In this document: positions 33,593-46,849 of the stretch, in pieces
How the letters are laid out: each line of letters opens with the position of its first letter
Position numbering within the stretch: position 1 is the first letter of the stretch
DNA from: Topomyia yanbarensis
Lineage: Eukaryota; Arthropoda; Insecta; Diptera; Culicidae
DNA: 64,000 nucleotides
Direction: 5' to 3'
NCBI RefSeq assembly: GCF_030247195.1
Contig: NC_080672.1
Coordinates: 27,845,906-27,909,905, forward strand
Position numbers and translations under genes: made by a program
The notes under the pieces: generated by a model
What the model saw: the letters and a program-made list of their open reading frames with translations, nothing else
Database searches by the model: none
What the model was told of the DNA's origin: nothing

Positions 33593-35850
33593 AGCACATT
33601 ACCCTGAAACCTACATTTTCGAACTCATTATTTACGTAATATTCGATTTACGTAACTTTTTTACGAACTAAATTCGTAATAACGAACGCTTTTTTTACGA
33701 ACCAAGTTCGTAAAAAAGTTTGAGGTTGTACAGTACAGTATGCATTTTCACGTATTCTTAGCTAACTGTTACTAATAAAAGTTGGGTATTTGTGGAATGT
33801 GGCTGACGAATACATGACGTAAATCGATGTCTTGAGCCATTTTGTAATGCAAGATGGCGATTTCCGGTTCAGATAAATTCTCTTTAACCTTAACAATATG
33901 GGTATTTTCGGAATGGAGTTGGCGAGTACATGACGGAAATCGGTGTCTTGAGCCATTTCAAAATCCAAGATGGCGACATCCCGTTTAGATAAATTCTCTA
34001 CAACCTAAAAAACATGGACATTTTCGGAATTGGATAATTATAGAGTAGATATAGATGAAGACCCGATTTTATCAGCTTTTTGACCCGATTTTATCCGCTT
34101 CGTATGAAAATTGATAGTTGGTTGTTCACTGTATAGTAATTAGTGATGATATGTTTACAGAAACTCTTGCTCAACCGGTAGCTGATCTTGGCTTTCAAAA
34201 TGACGTCATTCCTCGATTTCCGTCATTCCCTTGTCAAGCCCGTTCCAAATATAGCTACAATGAAAACCCTTTGTTATCAGCGCCTTGGTGAATTTTAGGC
34301 TGATAAAACGGGGCACACCTCTACTTATTTTAAGAAGAAATGCAAAAATTAAAAAATTGTCCATTTTCATCATCTGCTCGTCAATCCCATTCCAAAAATA
34401 TTCAAATTCTTAGAGTTATCGAGAACTTATCAAGCCCGTTCCAAAAATACACGCGAAGTGATCAAGGCATGTGTAATCGACCTTCACGGATTTGAACCAA
34501 ATTTGAAGGAACTGTTCATCTAGGGCCAATATTTAAAACCCCAATTTTTTGTGTCAATTGAACCACCCCTCGGTTCATGGGAGCACCCCCCGTTTTGACA
34601 AATTGCCAAAACCCTTGATTTAATTTTGATCATATCTCCGGTTTTATTTACTCTAGAATCAAACCGTAAAATGCCTTTTGAAGAAAATTATTCAAGGAGT
34701 CCAGAAATACCAATTATACGATTTTTTCGGTTAAATATTAAAACTTAATTTTTCTCTCAATACATATATTTTAATTTTGAAAATTCTAATGCCATTGTGT
34801 TCCTCAGACGTTTTTACAAAAAACATAGATCAGGGTCAATTTTTATGACCGCTTGAAGATTTTCTCAATTTTTATATGAGAAAATGCGAAACGCTATATC
34901 TCAGGATGCGCTCAAATTATCTTGAGATTATAAGTGTTTATTATGATTAAGTTTTGTTTTTTTGTGTTTCGAATACATCTCGTCAGTAACTAGCACCATC
35001 TGTGTGTCTAGTTAGACGATGTATCTAAACTAGTACCCAAATAAGCACTAGTTAGACACAAAAAATCCAAACAGTTCACACGACATATCGTCGCTGTTGT
35101 GCTATCTTATGACAAGCGCCATTTAGCACTTTTCGAGAAAAACGATTGTTAAAGTTTGAGATTGAATATCTTAAAATTTATAAATGTTAGAAGCTTTTCG
35201 AAGAAAGCATTCAATGCTTCTATCTTTTCTGAAGTAATCTCTCGATTTGTGCGAAGATCGGTTGACTATATTTACAGTTTTTGCTTAAAATATAAACCAA
35301 AGTCGCTCGCATACGTGTCGTGTGTATTGATGATAAAATATGTATGACGTGTCACATATGTCACATATTTCATATAAAAATGAATCATAACTGATTCGTA
35401 AAATTATGCGTTATAGATCACTATATCCAATATCATACTTTTCCACGCGATAGCAGCAATTATCAGGTTACAAAATGATGGTATTGGAACCCAAAGTTTT
35501 TCCAGTTTTCCTCCTTTATTCGGGAAAAACAATAAACAAAAATTGGTTTCATTAAGAATTTAAAGACAATATATATCAAACAATGTTATTGTTGATAGGC
35601 GACTATACAAAACAAATATTCTTCTTGCATAATCCATCAGTACATTTCGGTATACTGTCCAAAACTAGTGGAAATCTCAAAAGGAAATTTGTTCAAAAAT
35701 CATGAAAATATATGTCAAATATACCCAGAAAAAACTATGATAGGAAAAGTTTTGTTTTCGAGACAAGAACCTAGCTAATGGTTATATCACTTTTTTACGA
35801 ACTAATTCAATTTACGAAGCCCCGATTTGGTTCGTAAATGGAGGTTCCAG
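33593..35850. mobile_element. Possible 2.3-kb TIR element
   Basis: The left end (CCTGAAACCTACATTTTCGA) and the right end in reverse (CTGGAACCTCCATTTACGAA) match imperfectly, and both ends carry repeated 'ttttttacgaac' blocks. The interior holds two units of the ~117-bp repeat of 22.1-22.7 kb (33770-34020) and A+T-rich DNA without coding motifs. No target duplication could be confirmed, so the boundaries are tentative. Confidence 0.4.
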
Positions 35851-35859
35851 TGTGCATGA

Positions 35860-36110
35860 AAAATTAGAAAAGCTAAAAAAATAATATAATAAATTATATT
35901 GAGTCAAATTAACAAATTGGATGAAATAAATAAAAGAAATGACTGAGCAGAATTATTATTATCAATCAAGTAAAGAACCATAATAAAATGTATGAAGCGA
36001 AAAAAATGATTAAAATTAATAAATTTAATGAAATAATTAAATTAATAAAATTCATAACATGGATAAATTGAGTAAAATAAATAAAATAACTAAAAAGGAT
36101 TAAATTACTA
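35860..36110 (+). repeat. A-rich degenerate minisatellite, part 1
   Basis: Long run of variations on 'aataaaatgaat' and 'aattaaatgaa'. It resumes at 36375-36590, 37746-38490 and 38835-39000, each time interrupted by a TIR or foldback element. The pieces look like one low-complexity tract broken up by insertions. Confidence 0.7.
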
Positions 36111-36116
36111 AAATGC

Positions 36117-36372
36117 GGGGCCATTCATAAATTACGTAACGTTTTAAGTGGGGAGGGGGTAGGATGAATTGTGACATATTGTGATATATGGGGGACGGGG
36201 AATAAGCTAGATCGTTACGTAACATGTGTTTACTAAAGGAAAAAAAATCAAAGATTTTTTTACGTAATTGGAGAGGAAGGGATAGAGAACTTCGTAACAA
36301 TTTGTTACATGGGTGGAGAGGGGAGTCAATTTGGGGTAATTTCTGCGTTTACGTAATTTATGAATGGTCCCT
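36117..36372. mobile_element. 256-bp MITE
   Basis: The left end GGGGCCATTCATAAATTACG and the right end in reverse AGGGACCATTCATAAATTAC are matching TIRs of about 25 bp. The inside is G-rich on one strand with repeated 'acgtaa' strings. No target duplication is obvious. It is inserted in the A-rich minisatellite. Confidence 0.75.
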
Positions 36373-36588
36373 AAGTGAATGAATGCAATGAAATAAATTA
36401 ACTAAGTGAATTTAATGAGTTAACTGAATCAAATTAACTAATTCAATTAAATGAATCAAGTCAAATAACTCAGTAAAATGAATTATATTACCTAATTCAT
36501 GTAGATTTAAATTAATTATTCGAAAATAATGAATTATATAAATTAAATTATTTCAATGAACTATATGAATCAAATTAATAAAATTGAA

Positions 36589-37745
36589 TGAATAGCGTCC
36601 AAAAGGGGGCAACCAACACAATTCACACGTCATTTCCTTATCTCTCATTTTAGAGTTATGGTGTTTTTGGCAAAGTTGTTGCATGGCATTTAGCGCTTTT
36701 TTATCATATCATATTAGTTCGGAATTTAGTGGCTAGGGCGACGCTTTTATCAACTTTTTAATGGAACGAGATAGAAAGATGGTGTCTACGACAAAGTTGT
36801 ATTTCAAGTAATCATAAGTATATCTTCTGAAGACACTAACTTAGTAGGTCCTAGAAGTTTTCAAATAACATAATCTGTAAGTAAATTTTTTAACCAAAAC
36901 ATGTTCTATCTCGAAACATACAAAACCTACAAAATTTGCATCTTTACAAGATATATTTAAAATGGCAGGGCCTACAAATTTCTCGAAGACACCACATTTC
37001 TATCGAGCTTTTTTAAAAAGTTGATAGCAGCGCTGCCCTAGCGACTGAATTCCGAACTAGCATGATTCAACCAAATAAAGCGCTAGGTGCCATACAGCAA
37101 CTTTTCCGAAGACACCATAACTCTATAAGGAAAGATTTCACTTTTTTTTAATTTTCCGACCGACATTGTACTGTTTTTCACTTGATCCCTTATTGTTCGG
37201 TCAACTTTCTATGTAGAGACTTGACACTTTCACTGGATTTTTTGAAAAATTACCCCACCTTCAGGAACGACTGTTTGGGCCGAAACGTCAACACAAAACG
37301 CAGTCCAACTAAAGACAGCATTATATCGAGTTCACTGATATGTTAGCTACAATATAATATTTACTGATGGCGAATCTATAGACTATTATTTTTTTCTTAA
37401 AACCTCGGAAAACGAACGAGAAAACTCGAATTTCCATAAGATACATTGTGGGGTTAGCTGGTGCTGGGCATACCTCCATGGTCAACTTTAACTGCTAATA
37501 GCAAAAAATTTAAAAATTATTGGTGTTCATTGAAAAACACCGGGACAGTGGTTTGCACTGGTGTTGCATTTTCTAGCAGAAGAGCAGACGTGTTTCATTC
37601 CCACTTCTGCTAAAAAGTGAAAACAAAGTGCAATCCACCGTCACGGTGTTTTTTAATGATAAACGACATAAGAAGAACTATCAAAAAATGCAAAAATGTC
37701 AATTTCGAAAAAAAATATTGGTTGGCCCCTTTTGGACGCCAGCCA
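36589..37745. mobile_element. 1.16-kb foldback element
   Basis: Outer TIRs: TAGCGTCCAAAAGGGGGCAA on the left and TGGCGTCCAAAAGGGGCCAA in reverse on the right. Inside, a second inverted pair (about 36635-36810 against 36965-37135) shares 'gttatggtgt', 'ttgcatggca', 'tagcgctttt', 'agttcggaatt' and 'gctagggc'. A third, smaller inverted pair lies at 37525-37595 / 37597-37665 around 'aaaacaccg'. No coding frame and no clear target duplication. Confidence 0.75.
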
Positions 37746-38490
37746 TTCAATTATTAAAATTTAAAATAAAATGAACAATACGGATGAAATAAACAAAACT
37801 AATACTATGAGAGAGTAGAATGAAATCAATTAAAAGGATAAATTAAATTTAAAAAAATGAAGCAACCAAATCAATAAAATAAAATGAACAAAAAGAATAA
37901 AATAACAAAAAGAATAATATGAATAAAATATATAAAATTAATAAAATGGATACAATGAATAAAATGAAAAAAAACAATAAAACGAATTGAATGAATGAAT
38001 GAAAATAAATCAAACAGGAAAAAATTAACGAAATGGACAATATTAAATTAAACACAATTTAAACTAATCAACGAAATGAATAAAATAATAAATAATGTGA
38101 ATAAACATAATACAATGAACAAAATTAATAGAATGAATAAAATAAAAAAAAATAATAGAAGTGACACATTGAATAAACAGAAGAAAAAATAAACAACATG
38201 AAATGAATTAAATTGTTAAAATAAAAAATTAATCAATATTTTAATAAATTATGAGAATATTTAGAATAAATGGAGTCAAATTATTTCTTGGATGAGATGA
38301 TATAAATGAATAAATGAAAAAATAGAGAGAATGTTAAGATGAAGAAAATGCATAAAACGTATAACCTAAAATAAGGATGAATGTGAAAACAGCGAATAAA
38401 ATAAGTTAAATGCGATAAATGAATAAACTGATCAGAATTCATTTAAAGAATGGGACGAATAAAATAGATGAAATAAACAAAATTAATAAA
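37746..38490 (+). repeat. A-rich degenerate minisatellite, main block
   Basis: About 750 bp of 'aataaaatgaa'-like repeats, almost devoid of C and strongly purine-biased on the plus strand. It is interrupted at 38495 by a foldback element and resumes at 38835. The 68-residue minus frame here is a composition artefact. Confidence 0.8.
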
Positions 38491-38494
38491 TAGA

Positions 38495-38830
38495 TTTTTT
38501 TTTACACTTTACCGACATTCAATTAGCTAGAGATTGCTGGGTAGGAAAAGTTAAGAAAATTTAGAGGCATAGTACTCAAGTGAGAGCAAGGATGTGAAAT
38601 ATACAGATCGGAAAAGTAGAAGTGGAAGGGTCATTAGAACAGGTTTAATACCTTACGGGCTTAACTTTTGTTAAGGTATTAAGCCTGTTTCAATGACTCT
38701 GCCGCTTTCGTTTTCCAGTCTGTATACTTCACATCCTTGCTCTCACTTCAGTACTATGGCTCTAAATTTTCATAACTTTCCCTACCCAGCAAGATCTAGC
38801 CATCTAAATGTCGTTTAAATGCAAAAAAAG
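38495..38830. mobile_element. ~335-bp foldback MITE
   Basis: Nearly complete palindrome. The left arm contains 'gctgggtagg', 'aaaatttagag', 'catagtact', 'gagagcaaggatgtgaa' and the right arm holds the same in reverse. The centre at about 38660 includes 'aataccttac..ttaaggtatt'. A relic with 'agagccatagtactcaaggg' occurs at 53135-53230, so this is a repeat family. Confidence 0.8.
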
Positions 38831-39910
38831 AAAATGTTGAATGAAATAAATGATTAAAATGAATTGAATATTTAAAATTAGTCCTACATTCAAATCGCAT
38901 AAAATAAATAAAACGAACAAAATTTATGATATTAATAAATTGAAAAAATGTATATATGCAATGAAATTTAAGGCAAAAATAATTATGTAAATTAATACAA
39001 CAATTCAGACGAATATTGTTTCAGAACGTTCTGAAACGTTTGTGCAAATCTCATTATTTGAAATATTGCCAATAAATAGGGGAACCCGGGGCTATTCAGA
39101 CCTATCTAAACAAATCGTTCTTTAAGGTGGGTAGATGTGAAAAAATTAACAGTCGAAGGTCCTAATTATTAGTTTGAAACCTCAGGTACATTTTGGAGCC
39201 ATCCAAATTCAGTTGTACCTCTCCATGCCAGCGCTGGGCGACGCACAGTGGCACCTCTCCATACAATGTTGCGACAAAATTATAAAAATCGGTTAATGTG
39301 GCTAAAAATTGAAGTTTCAACTAATTTTGGGTCGCTGAATCCGTTTCTGCTATAAGTTTTGAAATTCCATAGCAATATTTTTTTCGACTATTTTTATGTA
39401 AACCCGTTTGAAGGAGTTGGTGGTTAAAGGGTTAATGATTAAGAAATGATTGCCAAAAGTAGCAAAAAATAACTAATTTTTCAACAATATGATGTTGTTT
39501 AGGCAACCAATTTGTAAGAAAATTTATGAGCTACAGGGCGTCTCCATATGAGTATTTTTAGAAACATACATATAAAACCTTCGGCGCAGAAATGCGCAAC
39601 TACACTAAATTTTGAGTCAGATTCATTATAAGTGACTCATGGGAGACCATCTCAAAAATTGTAAGACGAATACAGATAAATTACTGATATGACATTGATT
39701 TTCTCAATTGATTTTTCTTAATACAGAACAAACGTAAATGATTTTTGTACAAGAAGCTTGCATCTAAAGTATAGCACATTCTTCTTTCTAAAAAACTAAA
39801 AACTACTTAAATCACCCGAGTATTTCTTGAGATATTGCCATTTGAAGTTCGAATGAACGAAAAATTCTTATGAATTGATATCCTCGACATCATTTGCTTC
39901 AACGACATTT

Positions 39911-40158
39911 GGTCGGTGTTAGGTCAGACCGGACTAAGTGACAGTGCATTGATTTCGAGAAAAACGCGTTTAAAGTTTGAATCGCAGCATCCTTTACATT
40001 ATAATTGGAAAATAATTTTTACCATAATTCTTGTTTATTGTTTCATATTTCAAATCTGGTAAAAGTGGAATGTAGATGAAGAAATTCTGTATCCAGTGCT
40101 ATCATTAACTCATTTTTTTATGTTTTGCGACTTGGTCCGGTCTGACTTAACACCGACC
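39911..40158. mobile_element. 248-bp MITE
   Basis: TIRs GGTCGGTGTTAGGTCAGACC (left) and GGTCGGTGTTAAGTCAGACC (right, in reverse), extending to about 27 bp. The tetramer ATTT flanks both ends (39907-39910, 40159-40162) as a possible target duplication. No coding content. Confidence 0.75.
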
Positions 40159-40446
40159 ATTTGAAAAATGAATTTTTAACATTTTTCAGCCGATTATCGT
40201 AAAATTTTGAGCTCATTTTATTCAAACTGAGAGAAAAAAATTGTTTGCGGTCACAATCACATTACTTCGGTACAGTTAACTTTGCATGATTAGTATATTA
40301 TAACGTAAAGCGACACATCTTCCAATGAAATAATTTTGGAGGGTAGATAAGGTAATTATAATGTATTTATTATCCAAACAAATTTAATTCGAGATTTAAT
40401 GTCTTCAGCAAAGCTTTCAAAAATGCTATTTCGAACACCTTTGTTG

Positions 40447-40650
40447 AATGGGGCGGGAAAAGCGTAGTTGGTAAGTCGATTGCCTTGTACGCATCTCACC
40501 TAGATTCGATTCCCAACCCCCGCACATAAGATTAGAAATTTTTCCTACCTAAAAAAAGAGTCGAAGACCCTAAGGTCGAAATACCAAACTAATCTGAAAA
40601 AGATATAAATACTCCGTGTGTTCAGAAGGTCGAAATATATATTAAAGAAT
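40447..40650 (+). mobile_element. tRNA-derived SINE (Feilai-like)
   Basis: Has a pol III split promoter: a box A-like 'tagttggtaagtcg' at 40465-40478 and a box B-like 'gattcgattcc' at 40503-40513. The surrounding text resembles a tRNA head ('gggcggg...ttgccttgtacgc...ccaaccccc'). An unrelated tail with 'gtcgaaat' repeats runs to about 40650. A second copy with a better box B lies at 55140-55332 on the other strand. SINEs of this kind depend on LINE proteins for movement. Confidence 0.75.
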
Positions 40651-41204
40651 ATATGAAAGAAAACTTTCAAAAGTTATTCTGATCTTACTGTAATAGACAA
40701 ATCTCTTCCGCTGTGATAAACAATAAAATTTACATTCTATTCAAGGTAATCTTTAAAGCCTAGTTTTATTGAAATGCACTGTCTTTAAGAAAATTTCTTA
40801 AATATTGGTTTGTATCTCGATATATTGCATTTATGTAGCCTTCATATTTTCTGCAAAGTTTTAAAAAATGACAATATTAACAACTTTGCTGAAGACACCA
40901 AATCACTTATTATTTTTGAAGAGTGACTTCTCCATAATTACTTTTATGAGATTCCATCACCAAAGTTATGATATCAAAATATGCGCTTTTTATGTTGGAA
41001 AGCTTCTTCGAGGTTGTTAAACCTTCGAAGTTGATGGTTTCGAAATTATTCTATCGTGACAATGAGAAAAGTATTTGAACATTTATTCCGCTTTAAAAAT
41101 GCACTTTGTATTTGCATATGTTAGGCTAATGTTGTTTCTGAATTTTCACTAATTTATCTAACTTATTAAACTTTAACGCTATCAAAAGACAATAACGATT
41201 TTCA

Positions 41205-41760
41205 TTAAAGTATCCAAGAATCTTCCACAACGGTATTCACTTCTCCATATTTAGACAAGTATTGTTTGATAACGCTAGCATTAGTAAGCGGTGCAAGGTA
41301 ATGTAGCTTTACTTCAATAATGTTAACGTCTATATATGCTGGGATGCTGAATAAAATGTGATTACAGTCGACGGCATGTTTCAAGTTGTTCTGCGAAGCA
41401 AATGGTTCTGCTTGTATAATGCTTTTGCACATAATCAGTACCGTATGGCGTAGATGATGGTACTGCACAGCATTAACTTTCGCTACGTTAAGATTCATAT
41501 TCACCATCAACAATTGCTACACTTCACAAATCGGTGGTCTTACTGGATATTTCAAAAAGTCAACAACAACACAGTTTAATCGCATCGTGAAATAAACTAA
41601 CTTTGCATTATTACTCATTGTTTGTTCATGTTTCACACACGAGATTTTGTTTTGGCTAATTGACAAAGCAGCACACGGGTAGATTTCATTGCGTGCTCTG
41701 CTATAGCAGTGGAACGATTTTTAGCTTCTGAACTGAGTGAGAGGATAAACAGGACTGAAC
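41205..41760 (-). pseudogene. LINE ORF1 (gag-like) N-terminal fragment
   Basis: The minus strand matches the N-terminal half of the ORF1 at 10805: CVVVDF against AAVVDF, RPPICEV against RPSFSEV, VQYHHLRHTVLI against LQYHHLRSAVLI, then NNLKHAVDCN, PAYIDVNIIEVKLHYLAPLT and YLSKYGEVNTVVEDSW. An in-frame stop follows ICEV near 41515 and the frame ends before the TWRNFFPG block, so the piece is truncated and dead. Sequence upstream to about 41760 (with TTCAGTCCTG) may be the element's 5' UTR. Confidence 0.7.
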
Positions 41761-42205
41761 ATTTATATGTTATTCTTTTTTTTTTTTTCAATATTTTGAA
41801 ATATTTCTTTAAAACACTAAAGCACGTTTTAAATCAATAAAAACTTTCGATTTTTCTAAAGTTCTACTGTGGTGTAATCGCTTAATTTGAATTTGGTGCA
41901 GAATAATATACTGTTATTGTCAGAAGTAGGTTTAGCTACCGTCACCAATAATTCAATTTACATATCCGACAAAGTAGTACTATTCCTTCACAAGGCACTT
42001 ATCACTTACGTTAATAATAATGATGATGATAATTTTCGAATGTGGGTCGGGTTTGGGTTTTTTCAACTTTAAAACTTGCGTGTTCGGGTCAGAGTTGAAA
42101 TTTTCCAGTCACTTCACAATATTTTGACTAGAATGGAAATGACTTCAGAAATTTATCCGGTAATATCGAGAGTCTGATTAGACAAAGAAACCCGGGGCTA
42201 TTAAG

Positions 42206-42870
42206 ACAGTGCACAATGGGAAAAACAAAGAAAAAAATACATTTAAATCAGTAACTTTGAAACACCTCAACGGAACATCATCACTTGTACCATTTTTGGA
42301 AGAACAAAATCTGAGAATTCAAATGGCTTTACTCTTACATTGGGCAAAATAAGGGAAGTTTGGGTTTTGGGGTATTTAAACCCCAAAATCACCTATTTTT
42401 TAATAAAAAAACCTTATATCTGTGATCCACGCTGAAAATCGTACATGAATTGTACTGATTGGTACGCAAAAAAACCTCAGGAAGCTAATGAAAGTATTTC
42501 CATCTTGGGCAGAATACGGGAAGTTGGGGATTTGGGATCTTTTAAATTAGAAATCTTATTTTATTAATCAATTCCTGAATCGCTATTTTTTTACTAACGA
42601 AGCCGTATGTAAAATATCACCTTAATTGAAAAAAAAATCTCAGAAATTAACTGGGGTGGTTTGAGTTTAAATATAAAACGGGAAATTGGGGTTTTGTGAC
42701 ACTTGAACCCCAAAATCACCTATTTTTTATAAAACAGTTTACATCTCTGTTTCACGCTGGAAATCATACATGAATTGTACCGATTATTACGTAAACAAAC
42801 CTCAGAAAGTTAATAAAAGTTTTTTCATCTTGGGCAGAATACAGGAAGTTTGGGATTTGGGACCTTTTGA
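42206..42870 (+). repeat. Left arm of near-identical inverted repeat, ~310-bp internal units
   Basis: Aligns with the reverse complement of about 46850-47517 with only scattered differences over some 665 bp. Within it a unit of roughly 310 bp recurs ('gggaagttt(g)gg', 'ccccaaaatcacctattttt', 'tccacgctg(g)aaatc', 'cctcag(g/a)aag'), and further diverged units continue to 43090. Confidence 0.85.
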
Positions 42871-43109
42871 TTCAGAAATCTTATTGCATTAATAAATACT
42901 TGAATTGCTATAATTTGCTTATGAAGTCGTATGTAAAATATCATCTATAATGAAAAAAAATCAGTAAATTTGCTAAGATAGTTTGATTTTGAATTTAAAA
43001 CGGGAATTTTGGGCTTCGTGACACTTGAGCTCCAAAATCACCAATTTTTTTTCTCTGATTCACGCTGGAAATCATACATGACCTTTACTGACTATTAAGT
43101 AAAAACCTA

Positions 43110-45722
43110 TTTTAATCCACCTAGCGGTGCAATTGTGCCTTTCTCAATCATGAATCACGAGAATGTGTGCGTTGTTTATATTCATTAAAAACTTTTAAAT
43201 GCATATATTACATTTTATTATTATACATCACATGACAACTATATACAGGAAAATATCATTATTCGAGTTCTAAAATTTTGAAAAAGAAAAAACAGCCACG
43301 GTAATATTGAACTGAAAAAAGGTGCAAAATCGGCAAAGTCCCAAAAAGTCGATTTTTATAAAAAAAATTTTTTTCGAGATAACATAAAATCTCGACGTTT
43401 CATGCATTTTAAAGATGTTTGGCATCAAAAATACGAATTCGATTTCTGAAATTTCATGAGGTCCCCCCTTTGAAAAAAAATTTGAGTTCCGGCTTATATG
43501 GGAATTTCATATGTGACCGGACGATTTAGTCTATATTTCCGGACCCATATAAGCGATCAGTACGAAATTTTATAGACATCTATGGGGATATTATAGCTAT
43601 CATTTGGGACTAAGTTTGTAAAAATCGGCCCAACCATTTCCGGGAAACTGATGTGAGTTCGTAAATTTTGAAAGATGGCCGCTTTTCCCGGGCACTTCCG
43701 GAACCGTCTATGGTGGTCAATGTAGTCAACGAAAGTTTGTTTGGCCGTCGGTGACCTAGAACAGCAAATTTAAGTTGTTTGTGAGACATTTTAGCGAAAT
43801 TTTTACCTTTTTTGCTTTCATCGGAGTATCGGTTTGAATCACAATTTGCTATGTGATCGCACGCCACAACCTGTAACTCCGGAACCGGAAGTCGGATCGG
43901 GATGAAATTAAATAGCCATTTACGGGGACGCAATACCTTTCATTTGAGGCCAAGTTTAGTCGAATCGGTCTAGCTATCTCCGAGAAACCGATGTGACTGT
44001 TATTCTGAATTTAGATACTTCCGCCGGGGCTTCCGGAACCGAGGATGGTGGCCAATGTGGCCAAATAGACTTTGAATGGATGTTAGTGACCTAATACTAC
44101 AAATCGAAGCAGTTGTGGTCACATTTTGGAAAAATTTTCACCATTATACATTCATTGCAGAATTTATTAAAATCGACATTTTCTGCGTGTTCGTACTTAT
44201 CACCCTGTAATTCCGGAACCGGAAGTCGGATCCATTAGAAATTCAATAGCAGCCTATGGGAACGTTGCACCTTTCATTTGAGACTAAGTTTGTCAAAATC
44301 GGTTCAGCCATCTCTGAGAAAAATGAGTGACATTTTTGGTCACATACACACACACATACACACACACATACATACATACACACATACATACACACACACA
44401 GACATTTGCCGAACTCGACGAACTGAATCGAATGGTATATGTCACTCGGCCCTCCGGGCCTCCGTTAAAAAGTCGGTTTTCAGAGCAATTGCAATACCTT
44501 TCTATTGAGAAAGGCAAAAAGGTGCAAAATCGGCAAAGTCCCAAAAAGTCGATTTCCAAAAAAAAAAATTTCGTGATAACATAAAATCTCGACGTTTCAT
44601 GCATTTTAAAGATGTTTGGCATCAAAAATGCGAATTCGATTTCTGAAATTTCATGGGGTCCCCCCTTTGAAAAAAATTTTGTTCCGGCTTATATGGGAAT
44701 TTCATGTGTGACCGGACCGTTCAGTCTATATTTCCGGAACCATACAAGCGGTCCGTGCGAAATGTTACAGACATCTGTGGGGATAATATAGCTATCATTT
44801 GGGACTAAGTTTGTGAAAATCGGCCCAACCATTTCCGAGAAACTGATATGAGTTTGCTAGTTATGAAAGATGGCCGCTTTTCCCGGGCACTTCCGGAACC
44901 GTCTATGGTGGTCAATGTAGTCAACGAAAGTTTGTTTGGCCGTCGGTGACCTAGAAGTGCAAAGTTAAGTTATTTGAGAGACATTTTAGCGAAATTTTTA
45001 CCTTTTTTGCTTCCATCGGGGTATCGGTTTGAATCACAATTTGCTATGTGATCGCACGCCACAACCCGTAACTCCGGAACCGGAAGTCGGTTGGGGATAA
45101 AATTTAATAGCCATTTACAAGGACGCAATATCTTTCATTTGAGGTCAAGTTTAGTCGAATCGGTCTAGCCATCTCCGAGAAACCGATGTGACTGTTACTC
45201 TGAATTTGGATACTTCCGCCGGGGCTTCCGGAACCGATGATGGTGGCCAATGTGACCAAAGAGACTTTGAATGGCTGTTAATGACCTGACCTAGTACTAC
45301 AAATCGAAGCAGTTGTGGTCACATTTTGGAAAAATTTTCACCATTATACATTCATTGCAGAATTTCTTAAAATCGACGTTTTCTGCGTGATCGTACTCAT
45401 CACCCTGTAATTCCGGAACCGGAAGTCGGATCCATTAGAAATTCAATAGCAGCCTATGGGAACGTTGCACCTTTCATTTGGGACTAAGTTTGTAAAAATC
45501 GGTTCATCCATCTCTGAGAAAAGTGAGTGAGATTGTGTTCGCGTACACACACACAGACGCACATACACACACACATACATACACACACACATACATACAC
45601 ACACAGACATTTGCCGAACTCGACGAACTGAATCGAATGGTATATGTCACTCGGCCCTCCGGGCCTCCGTTAAAAAGTCGGTTTTCAGAGCAATTGCAAT
45701 ACCTTTCTATTGAGAAAGGCAA
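43110..45722 (-). repeat. Hairpin-repeat array copy 3: two ~1.2-kb cassettes plus tail
   Basis: On the minus strand, cassettes start at about 45722 and 44516 with the hairpin CCTTTCT-CAAT-AGAAAGG, 'ggtattgcaattgctctg', a GC-rich hairpin (GGCCCGGAGGGCC), a TG-rich tract, 'ttctcagagatgg' and 'aaatgaaaggtgcaacgttc'. Each then has two further cycles of 'acttccggttccgga'-type text not present in the 25-kb cassettes. The terminal tail ends at 43110 with 'attgagaaaggcacaattgc' and 'ccgctaggtggattaaaat', identical in kind to the tails at 27155 and 28260. Confidence 0.9.
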
Positions 45723-46849
45723 AAAAAACCTGAATTGTAACTATTATTACGTAAAACAATTAGGAAGCGAATGGAAGTATTTTCATCTTGGGCACAATAC
45801 GTGAAGTGGAGATTTTGGGACAATTTGCTGTTGATAGTATAGTATTCTTGCTATCATATGGACTATTTAATGTGGGAACACTCAAGAACTGAACTAAAAA
45901 TAGGTTAACAAATTCACAAATCTCATTGGTTTGCGCAATACTTCAATATTTATCTCGCAATCTACAAAATTATATCTAAAATATTGCCCACAATGGAAAG
46001 AAATCTCAGTTGGACCAGGCGAGAGAATCGGTTGGTCGGTTTCTTCTACTCACAATTGAATTATGTAAAACTATATAATGGGAAAATAGTACATGTTATG
46101 GGATAGTTTAATTTTAAAAACAATATGAGAAGCTAGGTTTTCGAGACATTTTGCATCGACAGTCACTTAATTTTTAAAACATAAATAAAACTTATTCACG
46201 CTCTTTATCCTACATATGTTGTTTTATTTCTTACTTTGAAAATCTCAGGAATTTAATGAAATTATTTTTTCTCGGAAAAATACGGGATGTCGGGGTTTAG
46301 AAAGATTTTGTCATCGCTATCACAGAAATGTGTTTATTAATTTGTTCGTGTAAATATCTCTGCTATTTTCCAAAGAATATAAATACAATGTAATATACTT
46401 TCCAAAGAATATAAATACAATGTAATATACTTATTCTGCCCAAGACGAAAATACTTTTATTAGCTTCCTGAGGTTTGTTTACGTAATAATCGGTACAATT
46501 CATGTCTGATTTCCAGCGTGAATCAGAGATGTAAAAAATAGGTGATTTTGGGGTTCAAGTGTCACAAAACCCTAATTTCCCGTTTTATATTTAAACTCAA
46601 ACCACCTCAAATAATTTCTGAGATTTTTTTCAATTAAGGTTACATACGACTTCGTTAGTAAATAATAGCGATTCAGGTGTTTATTAATACAATAATCGAA
46701 AGGTCCCAAATCCCAAACTTCCTGTATTTTACCAATAATAAAACAACTTCTGGATCAGTTACTGAGTGTTTCAACATTAAAAATATTGCATTGCATGTAC
46801 ATTTATTGAAGAATAGTCGAGATAATATCAAGAATAGTTGAAATACTGT

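Noticed and set aside
37849..38055. 68-residue minus-strand frame rich in Phe/Ile/Leu
   Set aside because: A consequence of the A-rich minisatellite read in reverse; not a membrane peptide gene.
40447..40650. tRNA-like boxes considered as a functional tRNA gene
   Set aside because: No complete cloverleaf or acceptor stem is apparent, box B deviates from consensus, and a non-tRNA tail follows; a second dispersed copy at 55 kb supports a SINE.
44278..44625. Open frames rich in Thr-His or Cys-Val on both strands
   Set aside because: Again translation of the TG/AC tract inside a hairpin-repeat cassette, with no conserved frame between cassettes.
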